This document shows positions 49,966 to 62,681 of a stretch of 64,000 nt of DNA, piece after piece. Source of the DNA: Siderastrea radians (lineage: Eukaryota > Cnidaria > Anthozoa > Scleractinia > Rhizangiidae); contig OZ024892.1 in the NCBI GenBank assembly GCA_964017195.1, positions 18,016,704-18,080,703 of the forward strand. The letters run 5' to 3'. The notes under the pieces were generated by a model. The model was not told where the DNA came from and made no database searches. It saw only the letters and a program-made list of their open reading frames with translations. The translations under genes and the position numbers were made by a program. How positions within the stretch are numbered: the first letter of the stretch is position 1; every line of letters begins with the position of its first letter.

Positions 49966-52795
49966 GCTGATTACAGTCGGCCATCAAACTATACGTTAAT
50001 TTATTTCAAATTGCCCGAAGTTTGCCCCAAAACGTTTCAATTTAGAAAGGACATATTAGAACTTGTAACACTGCAAGCTCTTGCAACGCCACAAAATAGA
50101 AGAAATAGAATTACATTACTGACCTAAACTCGCGTACAGTAAATGGTAGTATATCACACCACTCATAGATCTGTTCCAACAAACACGTAAACCTCCTAGT
50201 CGGCCAGAAGTGAAGACGCTGTCATTCGTCTGGGGTGCTGTGCCACAAATTTCTCACAAACCAGCCTTCTATCGATGGTAACTGTATTTGCATGCATGCC
50301 CATGACAGCCAAATCTGAGAGTCGTTCGGTGGTCATTCTGTTGCGAAGCCAAGTATGGATCCTCCGAATACAAGAAAATGACCTCTCCGCCTCCGTGCTC
50401 CCCATAGGCAGAATGGCGAGAACTTTTAGAAGTTCCCTCACGTTTGGAAAGAAGATGTCGTCTGCGTGTTTCGCTAATAGTGAGGACACCGAGATTGATT
50501 CATAATCCGACGCCGCCTGTCGCTTCCAGTGGTTCATCCAGCGAAACAGTTCACTTTCGAAAGATGATGGCAATGGCATCAGATGGCCCCACTTCTCATG
50601 GAGTACTTGACCAACTTCCACTGTGGCTTCTTCGGACTTGGAGGTGATAACCTGAGGAATAAGAGCACAAGGCTCGTAATGTGCCCTCTTTTCCTTGCTG
50701 AAGCGACTTTTGAGTTCTGAGCAGATTACGTCAAGGAAAGGTATTGCCACCGTTCGCTTCCAGTACTGTATATCTCACTCTGCTGGGTGGTTTTCTCGAT
50801 TTCTTTGTCTACCGCAAACACGTGGACGTTCTTCAGTCGATCCTACTAGTTCTGACAGAGTAACAGCTTTCTGGTACATACGTTGAAACCACGAGTCAAT
50901 CGCACTACGTATCTCTGCATAGGACTTGATAACTTCTTCAATTTTCTGGAAACCAAAGTATACTTCTACAAGCCTGCCTTGCAAAGCTGTAACGAGTGGT
51001 CGCATTGGCTCCAGCATCTCTTTAGCACAAATAAAGCTGACAATATGTCCAAAGCTTATCATACTGTGTCGCAGTCCATTTGCCATTGTCTTAGTTTTGG
51101 CATCCCAGCTCCATTCCTCGTTGTTTGGATAAAACCGGACGTCGTCATTTGTGAGTACACATATTTCATTCAGCGTGATGACAATGTATTCGTACAAATC
51201 GAAAATTGTTTCAAATGTGGAGTGCCTCTCGATCCACCTCGTTTTGCACAAATCTTTCAGCCTGCGCTTCTTAGTCTCTGGGGAAAGGGCATCAATTACT
51301 ATCGTTAAGAATTTCTGTCGCTTTGGTGAATTGTCAAAGAAACTGAACAACTCATGGCAAGAATCCATCATGTTCTGAATTGACTTTATTTTGCAAGCAT
51401 GGCAGATAACAAGGTTGATGGAATGAAGGCAGCAACCTTGATACTCTGCGTCAGGTGCATACTTAGCTATTTCAGCTTGAACTCCTTTTCTATCTGAGTT
51501 CATCGATGCAGTTGTGTCGTATGCTTGACCCCGGCAATTTTTAATGTCAATTGTATGCTTCTGTAAGCTGTTTCTGACTGTCGTAGCAATAGCTGAACCA
51601 GTGGTTCTTGGCAGATCGCACATGTCTATCAGAACCTCACGCTTTATTGGGTTGGATGGGTCAGCAATGAAGTCAAGCAGGCGGAGACACACTGACAACA
51701 CTTCACGTCCCTGAGAAGTCGTTTCATCGGCAATTAATGCGAAGTGGGGATTCTTTTCAAGACATTTTCGAAAATATTCACGAATCGTGTCAGCAATGAC
51801 GCCAATCACTTCATTTTGGACGGTTTTGCTTGTATAACGTGCATTTTCTGGTCCCGAAATGAGATGTTCTTTAAGTTGAGGGTTGCTCTCTGCCAGGAGA
51901 CGTAGGATAGCGATAAAGTCACCTTCATTCGATGTTGGAGGTTCTGCAAACTGCACTTGATCATCTCGGTGCCCGCGCAAAGCAATTTGGTGCTTTGTAC
52001 ATAACAGCACGGCATCTAGGATATGAGGCAAAATTGCTCTATTTTCTTGGGCATTTCGCATGGCTATCGAATTAATTTGTGTGTCAATACGTCTTTCAAC
52101 GTTTGCCAGTTGGGCTCTCGCACAAGCAGCACGGTCTAAAGATCTCTTGTGATATTCAATGGTTTCGTGGCTATCGAGCTTCTCTTTAGATTTGTTATAG
52201 TTTCTGGAAGGAGTTTTCACAAAGGCCCCTAATGATTCCTTCTCTCGGTCGGTTAAGAACAAGAGGCATGACACACACCAGCCGCCTTTAAATTCATCGT
52301 GAGCGCTATAGGCTAGCCATCTGCGTTGATCGAGCCATTTCATTTGGAATGTTATTTGTTTTCTGGCTCCAAGCCGCTGAGTGTCAAGAGTAGATGATGC
52401 TGCTGGTCGCCAACAGTTATCGAGAAACTGTATTTTCTCGGCGTCACTTAACGAAACTTTTTTTTGAGCGATTCTGCTAACGTCATAGGGTGCAACTGAT
52501 GTTGAGATGTGTGACTCAACTGGCTTTGCAAGACCACATGCCTCATCTTCAATGTCTGGCAAAAAGTGGAAAGAAAAAACACTCCCGTGTAAATCAAGTC
52601 GCATAAGCTTTAAGCACACGTTATGATACAATGAACACACCATTATCTTACATAGCCTCTTAGTTGAATTCTCAGCAATTTTATTGTAGGCTCCAATGTA
52701 CCCAAAAGACATTAATTTCTCTTCTGGCCGTTACATAAGGCAGGAATGTGTTTTTGAGTAAGGGAGACTGGGGCTTTAAACTACTGTAGAAAGGA

Positions 52796-52801
52796 TTTAT
52801 T
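52796..52801 (-). terminator. polyadenylation signal of the F-box exon
   Basis: AATAAA on the minus strand, 133 nt after the F-box/LRR stop codon and before the acceptor of the transposase exon. Confidence 0.5.
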
Positions 52802-52933
52802 AGAATAAACACAGTCTGTTGAAAAGAGTACATTGTAAGGTCCAAAAACGTTATAAGTGATGAACCAGATTTTTCTCTAACCCTTCAGTAGTATTCGGAT
52901 ACCTGAAACCTACAACAAATCTAATTCTTCCTG

Positions 52934-53691
52934 CTACTCTACATATAGATGGTTTGGCAGGTCCCTTCCCCATTGAGGCTTGAGGCATTCTCCAAATTGT
53001 ACTTCTTCATGCTCTCTCATCAGCTCTATCCAAACAGCTGGAGGGCCACATGTTGGAGTCACAGCAAACTCGTTTAGTTTGTTTGTTTGTAAAATAAACC
53101 TGGCCGTTTGAGTTGTAAACTTACAGATCCATTCAGCCTTAAACACTTTAAGGCATTTCAGGTTTTTACACACTTCAACTAAACCTGAAATGTGTTCATC
53201 TTCACTGAACTGAATGGAATTAGAAACATTAAGGGCTTCGAGAGTTTTACACTCCTTAAGGCACCACAACATATTTACAGGATCAATGCTGGTACACTCA
53301 TACAATTTGAGAACTTACAAGAAATGCATACATTTTATAAAGTCTATAGTGGTGATAGAAGTATTGAAAGATAAACCAAGAGTCTTCAAATTCACACATA
53401 ATGCAAGAGTGTTCTCAATGTACAAATCCTGGTTATTGTAACGTACAAGTTTTTGTGAACATCTCAAACCTAGATTTCGAAATTGCTTGGCATGCTTCAT
53501 TATGGTTAACTGAAAACTCTCCGTGCTAAATTCAACATCTGTTTGCATTGTCTTCCAGATTTCTCCAGAGCACTGAATTATAGAATGAAAGCGTTTGCAA
53601 ACAAGTCCTATACGCCTCACACACTCCTGGAGAGTAAGATATTGGCATATTTGGACTAAGATTTCAGATGGAAGTTCTTTCAAACAGCCAC
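52934..53691 (-). pseudogene. F-box/LRR-type exon inside the hAT intron, one stop
   Basis: F-box proteins bring substrates to SCF ubiquitin ligases. The exon starts after CTCTAATAG at 53691. The F-box is LKELPSEILVQICQYLTLQE and RRIGLVCKRFHSII (codons about 3-40). Leucine-rich repeats follow (LALCVNLKTLGLSFN, ECKTLEALNVSNSIQ, VCKNLKCLKVFK) and a TAG at 52934. One in-frame TAA at 53315-53317 replaces a codon between CMHFL and VLKLYECTSI; the frame is unchanged around it. The acceptor is phase 1 and fits the donor of exon 2 (54077) of the transposase gene, which would give a PIP-box-F-box-LRR protein. It could also be a separate host gene whose intron captured a transposase. Confidence 0.65.
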
Positions 53692-54598
53692 CTATTAGAG
53701 AGAATAAGATGAAATTACAATTGGCATTTTTCCAAAACTATTTCTTTACAGTTTATTTGCTTAAATGGCTAAAAAAACAATTTTTTCAGCTTTCTTGGGT
53801 TAATGTTGTCAATGTGAAATAGTAGCTACGTTCAGTTTTTTGTACAACTAGTCTAGCCAGAAGTATGAAAGACGTGGGCAAAGATTTCAGATTTTTGTTG
53901 TTGAGTTTGCAGTAAAGGTCAGTCTGCGGCGGCTACCGGTTGATGTGAGATACCACATAAACTTAAATAATTTCTCACTGTTTGATATAATAAAAACACT
54001 CTGGACTTGTAAATAGCGCCAACGTACTCTTCTAGCTAAGCAATCTTGCAAGCTCGATTACTTACATGCTACTTACCAGAGTTGGAAACCAATGAAGTCT
54101 TAGCAGGAGGCTCTCCCTCACTGTCGACAGTGGATGGTTTGTCACTGTAAACAAATATCAAAACTGTGCTCTTTCATTCCAACAAGGAAAATAATATAAA
54201 CGTTGGGCTAAAGCCCAGAAGGAAAAAATCACAAAGACTTACCGCTTCTTCGGGAAAAACTTTTCAATTGAACGCTGCATTCCGATACTTGAAAACCATG
54301 CAAAGAAGCAATCAAAATGGCGGAAAACAGCAAAGCAGGATGTATCGCAAAAACCAATATGGCGGGAAAGAACTCACAAACGAGGCACAATATTCGCGTT
54401 GCTTCCGGCTAACTATCGTTTCCGGGTTTCGGGCCTGAATTCAACTGATTCAAATTCAGTACATTCGGTAAGGTTACGTACGCCCTGTACGACGCAAGAC
54501 GAGGGTTTCTCTATCATGAGTGATGTGAGAACTCAACTTTTTAGAAAGTGCAGAGACAACTCATACCTCCTGTTTTACGATGGCTCTTATGTCTCCAC

Positions 54599-57500
54599 AA
54601 TGGCCTAACCATATCAAATGACCCAACTGGGTCAAATGGCCAAGCCATATCAAATGACCCAATCAGATCAAATGACCCAACTGGTTCAAATGGCCCAACC
54701 ATATCAAATGAGCAAACCGGTTTAAATGGCCCAACCATATCAAATGACTCAACCAGTTCAAATAACCCAACCATATCAAACGAGCCAAGCGGCTCAAATA
54801 AGCCCATTCAGATCAAATAAACCAACCAGATAAAATGACCCATCCATATCAAATGACACAACAGGTTCAATAACCCAAGCAGTTCAAATGGCGCAACCAT
54901 ATAAAATGAGCAAACCGGTTTAAATGGCCCAACCATATCAAATGACCCAACCAGTTCAAATGGCCAGACCGGTTCAAATGGACCAATCATATCAAGTGAG
55001 CCAACTGGCTCAAATCGCCCACACCATATCAATTGACCCAAGTGGATCAAATGATCCAACCAGATCAAATGGGGCAACCGGTTCAAATGGCCCAACCATA
55101 TCAAAAGACCCAATTAGTTCAAATAGCCCAACCATATCAAATGACTCAACTGGTTCAAATGGCCCAACCATATCAAATAACCCAACTGGTTCAAATGCCC
55201 CAACCATGTCAAATGAGCAAACCGGTTTAAATGACAAAACCGGTTTAAATGACCCCACCACTTCAGATTTCTCAACCTGTTTAAATGGCCCAACCATATC
55301 AAATTACCCAAAAGGTTGAAATAACCCAACCAGTTCAAATGGCCCAACCATACCAAATAAGGCAACCGGCTCAAATAAGCCAATCATATCAAATAAGCTC
55401 ACCAGATCAAATGAACCAACCATTTCAAATGACCCAACGATATCAAATGAGCCAATCGGTTCAAATGGAAAAACCATATAAAATGACCCAACCAGTTCAA
55501 ATGAGCCAAGAGGTTAAAATGACCCAACCATATCAAATGACTCAACCAGTTCAAATAACCCAACCATATCAAATGACTCAACCAGTTCAAATAACCCAAC
55601 CATATCAAATGAGCCAAGCGGCTCAAATACGCCAATTCAGATCAAATAAACCAACCAGATAAAATGACACATCCATATCAAATGACCCAACAGGTTCAAT
55701 AACCCAACCATATCAAATGAGCCAACCGGCTCAAATAAGCCAGTCATAGCAAATAAGCCAACCAGATCAAATGATCCAACCAGATGAAATCGGTCAACTT
55801 GTTAAAATGGCCCAACGATATCAAATGACCCAAAAGATTCAAATGTTCCAACCAGTTCAAATGACCCAACCATATCAAATGAGCTAACCGGTTCAAATGG
55901 CCCAACCATATAAAATGACCCAACCAGTTCAAATGAGCCAAGAGGTTGAAATGACCCAAACAAATCAAATGAGCCAACTGGTTCAAATGGCCCAACCATA
56001 TCAAATGACTCAACCAGTTCAAATAACCCAACCATATCAAATGAGCCAAGCGGCTCAAATAAGCCCATTCAGATCAAATAAACCAACCAGATAAAATGAC
56101 CCATCCATATCAAATGACCCAATCGGTTCAATAACCCAACCAGTTCAAATGGCCCGACCATATCAATGACTCAACCGGTTCAAATGGCCCAACCATAAAA
56201 AATGAGCCAGCTCCCAAAATAAGCCAGTCATATCAAATAAGCCAACCACATCAAATGATCCAACCAGATCAAATGGGCCAACCGGTTAAAATGGCCCAAC
56301 CATATCAAATGACCCAAAAGGTTCAAATGTCCCAAAAAGTTCAAATGGCCCAACCATATCAAATAAGCCAACCGACTCAAATAAGCCAATCATATCAAAG
56401 AAACCAACCAGATCAAATGAGCCAACCATATCAAATCACACAACCATATCAAATGACGCAACAGGTTCAAATGACCCAACCAGTTCAAATGGCCCAACCA
56501 TATCAAATGACCCAACATGTTCAAATGACCCAACCATATCAAATGACCAAACAGGTGCAAATGACCCAACCATATCACATGACCCAATAAGTTTGAATGA
56601 CCCAATCAGTTTAAGCTGCCCAACTATATCAAATGACTCAACCGGTCCAAATGGCCCAACCATATCGAATGAGCCAACCAGCTCAAATAAGCCAACCATA
56701 TCAAATGAGCCAACCAGATCAAATGACCCAACCATATCAAATAATCCAATTGGTTTAAATGGCAAAACCACATCAAATCAAATGACCCAACCTGTTCAAA
56801 TGGCCCAGGCATATTAAATGAGCCAACCGAATCAAATGAGCCAACCAAACAAATGATTCATCTCGGTCGTCTGGTTCAAATGGCTCAAAAGGATGCATTG
56901 ACCCAACTGGTTCATGATCATGGTCCATGGGTTGACCCATGCAACGCCTCAATTGACTTAATCACATCAAATACCCAACCGGATCAAATGGCCTAACCAT
57001 ATCATATGACCTAACCATATCAAATGACCCAACTGGGTCAAATGGCCATGCCATATCAAATGACCCAACTGGTTCAAATGGCCCAACCATATCAAATGAG
57101 CAAACCGGTTTAAATGGCCCAATCATATCAAATGACTCAACCAGTTCAAATAACCCAACCATATCAAACGAGCCAAGCGGCTCAAATAAGCCCATTCAGA
57201 TCAAATAAACCAACCAGATAAAATGACCCATCCATATCAAATGACCCAACAGGTTCAATAACCCAAGCAGTTCAAATGGCCCGACAATATCAATGACTCA
57301 CACGGTTCAAATGGCCCAACCATATCAAATGAGCCAACCCGCTCAAATAAGCCAGTCATATCATATAAGCCAACCAGATCAAATGGGCCAACCGGTTAAA
57401 ATGGCCCAACAATATCAAATGACCAAACAGGTTCAAATGTCCCAACCAGTTTAATGGCCTAACCATATCAAATGAGCCAACCGACTCAAATAAGCCAATC

Positions 57501-60500
57501 ATATCAAATAAACCAAAAAGATCAAATGACCACACCATATCAAATCCCACAACCATATGAAATGACGCAACAGGTTCAAATGACCCAACCAGTTCATATG
57601 CCTCAACCATATCAAATAACCCAAGCCGTTCAAATGACGCAACCAGTTCAAATGGCCCAACCATATGAAATGACCCAACAGGTTCAAATGACACAACCAT
57701 ATCACATGACCCAACAGGGGCCCAACCATATCAAATGACTCAACCGGTTCAGATGGCCCAACCATATCGAATGAGCCAACCAGCTCAAATATGACCCAAC
57801 AATATCAAATGACTCAGTTGGTTAAAATGGCCCAAACATATCCAATGACCCAACCTGTTCAAATAGCCCAGGCATATTAAATGAGCCAACCGAATCAAAT
57901 GACGCAGCCATATCCAATGAGCCATTCAATTGAAATGACCTAACCATATCAAATGAGCCAACCAAAGCAAATGAATCATCTCGGTCATCTGGTTCAAAGG
58001 GCTCAAAAGGATGCATTGTCCCAACTGGTTATTGATCATGGTCCATGCGTTGACCCATGCAACTGGCTCAATTGACCATATCAAATGAGCAAACCGGTTT
58101 AAATGGCCCAACCATATCAAATGGCCCAACCGGTTCAAATGGACCACTCATATCAAGTGAGCCAACTGGTTCAAATGGCCCACACCATATCAAATGACCC
58201 AACTGGATCAAATGATCCAACCAGATCAAATGCGGCAACCGGTTCAAATGTTCCAACCATATCAAATGACCCAATTAGTTCAAATAGCCCAACCATATCA
58301 AATGACTCAACTGGTTCAAATGGCCCAACCATATCAAATGACCCAACTGGTTCAAATACCCCAACCATGTCAAATGAGCAAACCGGTTTAAATGACAAAA
58401 CCGGTTTAAATGACCCCACCAGATCAGATTTCTCAACCTGTTTAAATAGCCTTACCATATCAAATGACCAAATTATTTCAAATGGCCCAACCATATCAAA
58501 ATACCCAACAGGTTGAAATAACCTTACAAGTTCAAATGCCCCAACCATACAAAATAAGGCAACCGGCTCAAATAAGCCAATCATATCAAATAAACTCACC
58601 AGATCAAATGAACCAATCATTTCAAATGACCCAACCATAGCAAATGAGCCAATCGGTTCAAAAGGCCCAACCATATAAAATGACCCAACCAGTTCAAATG
58701 AGCCAAGAGGTTAAAATGACCCAAACACATCAAATGACGCAACCAGTTCAAATGGCCCAACCATATGAAATGACCCAACAGGTTCAAATGACACAACCAT
58801 ATCACATGACCCAACAGGGGCCCAACCATATCAAATGACTCAACCGGTTCAGATGGCCCAACCATATCGAATGAGCCAACCAGCTCAAATATGACCCAAC
58901 AATATCAAATGACTCAGTTGGTTAAAATGGCCCAAACATATCCAATGACCCAACCTGTTCAAATAGCCCAGGCATATTAAATGAGCCAACCGAATCAAAT
59001 GACGCAGCCATATCCAATGAGCCATTCAATTGAAATGACCTAACCATATCAAATGAGCCAACCAAAGCAAATGAATCATCTCGGTCATCTGGTTCAAAGG
59101 GCTCAAAAGGATGCATTGTCCCAACTGGTTATTGATCATGGTCCATGCGTTGACCCATGCAACTGGCTCAATTGACCATATCAAATGAGCAAACCGGTTT
59201 AAATGGCCCAACCATATCAAATGGCCCAACCGGTTCAAATGGACCACTCATATCAAGTGAGCCAACTGGTTCAAATGGCCCACACCATATCAAATGACCC
59301 AACTGGATCAAATGATCCAACCAGATCAAATGCGGCAACCGGTTCAAATGTTCCAACCATATCAAATGACCCAATTAGTTCAAATAGCCCAACCATATCA
59401 AATGACTCAACTGGTTCAAATGGCCCAACCATATCAAATGACCCAACTGGTTCAAATACCCCAACCATGTCAAATGAGCAAACCGGTTTAAATGACAAAA
59501 CCGGTTTAAATGACCCCACCAGATCAGATTTCTCAACCTGTTTAAATAGCCTTACCATATCAAATGACCAAATTATTTCAAATGGCCCAACCATATCAAA
59601 ATACCCAACAGGTTGAAATAACCTTACAAGTTCAAATGCCCCAACCATACAAAATAAGGCAACCGGCTCAAATAAGCCAATCATATCAAATAAACTCACC
59701 AGATCAAATGAACCAATCATTTCAAATGACCCAACCATAGCAAATGAGCCAATCGGTTCAAAAGGCCCAACCATATAAAATGACCCAACCAGTTCAAATG
59801 AGCCAAGAGGTTAAAATGACCCAAACACATCAAATGAGCCAACTGGTTCAAATGGCCCAACCATATCAAATGACTCAACTAGTTGAAATAACCCAACCAT
59901 ATCAAATGAACCAAACGGCTCAAATAAGCCAGTCATATCAAATAAGCCAACCAGATCAAATTATCCAACCAGATGAAATGGGTCAACCGGTTAAAATGGC
60001 CCAACGATATCAAATGACCCAACAGGTTCAAATGTCCCAACCAGTTCAAATGGCCCAACCATATCAAATGAGCCAACCGACTCAAATAAGCCAATCATAT
60101 GAAATAAACCAACCAGATAAAAAGACACCACCCTATCAAATCACACAACCATATCAAATAACGCAACAGGTTCAAATGACCCAACCAGTTCAAATGGCTC
60201 AACCATATCAAATAACCCAAACGGTTCAAATGACTAACCAGTTCGGATGGCCCAACCATATCTAATGACCCAACAGGTTCAAATGACCCAACCATATCAC
60301 ATGACCGAACAGGTTTAAATGACCCAACCGGTTAAGGGGCCCAACCATATCAAAAGACTCAACAAGTTCAAATGGCCCAACAATATCGAATAAGCCAACC
60401 AGCTCAAATAAGCCAACCAAATCAAATGAGCCAACCAGATCAAATGACCCAACCATATTAAATAATCCAATTGGTTTAAATGGCAAAACCATATGAAATC

Positions 60501-61638
60501 AAATGAGCCAACCTGTTCAAATGACCCAACAATATCAAATGACTTAGCTAGTTAAAATTGCCCAGCCATATCAAATGACCCAACCTGTTCAAATGGCCCA
60601 GACATATTAAATGAGTCAACCCAATCAAATGACGCAGCCATATCAAATGAGCCACCCAATTGAAATGACCCAACCATATCAAATGAGCCAACCAAATCAA
60701 ATGAATCATCTCGGTCATCTGGTTCAAATGGCTCAAAAGGATGCATTGACCCAACTGGGTCATGATCATGGTCCATGGGTTGACACATGTAACCAGCTCA
60801 ATTGACTTAATCATATCAAATACCCAACCGGATCAAATGGCCTAACCATATCGAATGACCCAACTGGTTCAAATGGCCAAACCATATCAAATGGGCCAAC
60901 CAAATCAAATGACCCAACTGGTTCAAATCGCCCAACCATATGAAATGAGCAAACCGGTTTAAATGGCCCAACCATATCAAATGACCCAACCGGTTCAAAT
61001 TACCCAAGCAGTTCAAATGGCCCAACCGGTTCAAATGGACGAATCATATCAAGTGAGCCAACTGGTTCAAATGGCCCACACCATATCAAATGACCCAACT
61101 GGATCAAATGATCCAACCAGATCAAATTGGGCAACCGGTTCAAATGGCCCAACCATATCAAATGACCCAATTAGTTCAAATAGCCCAACCATATCAAAGG
61201 ACTCAACTGGTTCAAATGGCCCAACCATATCAAATGACCCAACTGGTTCAAATGCCCCAACCACGTCAAATGAGCAAACCGGTTTAAATGACAAAACCGC
61301 TTTAAATGACCCAACCAGTTCAGATTTCTCAACCTGTTTTAATGGCCTTACCGTATCAAATGACCAAACCATTTCAAATGGCCCAACGATATCAATTTAC
61401 CCAACAGGTTGAAATAACCCAACCAGTTCAAACGGCCCAACCATACCAAATAAGTCAACCGGCTCAAATAAGCCAATCATATCAAATACGCTCACCAGAT
61501 TAAATGAACCAACCATTTCAAATGTCCCAACCATATCACATGAGCCAATCGGTTCAAATGGCCCAACCATATAAAATGACCCAACCAGTTGAAATGAGCC
61601 AAGAGGTTAAAATGACCCAAACATATCAAATGAGCCAA
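54599..61638. repeat. 18/36-bp satellite array, left block
   Basis: The unit is about 18 bp, alternating TCAAATGACCCAACCATA and TCAAATGGCCCAACTGGT types, so a 36-bp period is frequent. The unit is a multiple of three and has few stops, so both strands and several frames stay open for long stretches (for example repeats of MTQPYQ or FDMVGPFEPVGS). Monomers are diverged. A unique marker segment (AGGATGCATTGACCCAACTG, then ATGATCATGGTCCATG) recurs at about 56890, 58010, 59110 and 60738, so there is higher-order structure. Confidence 0.9.
57630..59829. repeat. 1100-bp tandem duplication within the satellite
   Basis: 57630-58729 and 58730-59829 look identical wherever I compared them, including rare variants such as ACAGGGGCCCAACC, GGTTATTGATCATGG and AAAATAAGGCAACC. 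All translated frames repeat exactly with a 1100-bp shift. Recent unequal exchange, or an assembly artefact. Confidence 0.85.
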
Positions 61639-62681
61639 GGTAATTTGGAAACTACGGAATGCCGGAATGCCGGAATGCCGGAATTCCCGGAATCCCGGAA
61701 TCCTCGGAATAACTACAAAAACTACGAATTAAAAAATAAATTCATAAAATTAAATTAAATTCATGACAGTTCCAAGTGTTGGCGCCTAGGACGTGCGCAA
61801 GATTATTACCATGCAACTATGACCTGCATTAAATACCGAAATCCTGGTTTTAAAACAGAATTGCACCTTACAGGCGTTGCTGGAAGGTTGGAAGGCGGAC
61901 TTGTTCTTACAAATGAACTGTGGCGGGAGCTTTGGGAAAGGTTTGGGCAAGCAATATTTTACTAGTTTTTGAGCATCATCAAACCAAACAAAATTGAAAA
62001 CCCACAGTGAAATATACAGCGTGACAATACAACCTCTTAGGACGAGTTGTTTTATTTCCTAACGAAACAATAGATAAATGACCCAAACAATGTCGCTATC
62101 CCTAAAAACAACAGTGGATGTGCTTTCAAAGGTCAATCAAAATAGAGGGTTCTGAAAGCTTCGTGACCACTTGAGGCACAGTTGGTATTGTTAAAAAGAG
62201 TAATTTTTGTCCACGTTTACTGTTTTTGTGTGTTGTACAAATCCGTTGCCGCTGACAGCTGTGAAATAAAAAAAAACTTGCCAATCTTTTGACCAGTTTT
62301 AAGTCCACGGAACAAAAGCTATTTTTAAAGCAAAATAATAAAAGGAGACGGGGCATTTGTTCAATATTTTTATTGGATTCCGAGGATTCCTGCCACGGGA
62401 TATCAAATAAGAAGGGCGTTTATTCAATATAACGTCGCTGCATTTAAAAAAAAATTATGTTCTCTGGCTGGGGCCAGAACATGAACAAAGGTCCCCCCCC
62501 CCACGGGCCGTTAATTAATTTTAAATATTTATTTCATTTTCCTTTATCTTTTTAAATCCAATATGGATTTTTTTTTTTTAATTTTTAATTTCTGTAGTTA
62601 TTCCGAGGATTCCGGGATTCCGGGGATTCCGGGATTCCGGCATTCCGGCATTCTGTGTTTTCCAAATTACCAATGAGCCAA
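61629..62681. mobile_element. 1033-bp TIR element in the satellite with 10-bp target duplication
   Basis: The element is 61639-62671. It starts GGTAATTTGGAAA and ends TTTCCAAATTACC. The terminal repeats of about 90 bp contain GGAATGCC, GGAATTCC and GGAATCCC repeats and AGTTATTCCGAGGATTCC on the other side. AATGAGCCAA flanks it at 61629-61638 and 62672-62681. The array is periodic and that word occurs in it, so the duplication is likely but not proven. A 9-10 bp duplication with long repeats suggests a MULE. No transposase; the minus frame 62126-62356 has no domain. Confidence 0.8.

Larger units (their letters stand above)
50196..54280 (-). pseudogene. hAT-family transposase gene (ZMYM1/DUF4371-like), three exons, one stop
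   Basis: Exon 1 54280-54243 (MQRSIEKFFPKKR), exon 2 54144-54077, and a last exon from 52555 to 50196. Each has GT/AG borders: GTAAGT donors, and a long pyrimidine run before the TTTTTGCCAG acceptor. Phases agree. The last exon starts DIEDEACGLAKPVESHIS, then a TTF-type zinc finger (ARKQITFQMKWLDQRRWLAY, GGWCVSCLLF). The catalytic residues are in ALIADETTSQGREVL, CRGQAYDTTASMNSDRKGVQ and GSTEAERSFSCIRRIHTWLR (dimer/Glu region). A TGA at 50775-50777 interrupts the frame between HPAE and DIQYWKRTVAIPFLD; otherwise it is open. The N-terminus has a PCNA-box-like QRSIEKFF. The open frame upstream of 52555 is intron read-through. Confidence 0.75.

Noticed and set aside
50775..50777. TGA read as selenocysteine in the transposase
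   Set aside because: No Sec insertion element is visible downstream and hAT transposases have no Sec at this place.
52556..52712. N-terminal extension of the hAT transposase (MSFGYIGAYNK...)
   Set aside because: A pyrimidine-rich 3' splice site ends at 52556, and two upstream exons match its phase. The extension lacks family similarity and is intron read-through.
54599..61600. Many 60-170-codon frames with MTQPVQMAQPYQ or FEPVGSFDMVG repeats on both strands
   Set aside because: They follow from an 18-bp satellite unit without stops. Several frames on both strands are equally open, no start context or flanking gene structure exists, and substitutions show no preference for one frame.
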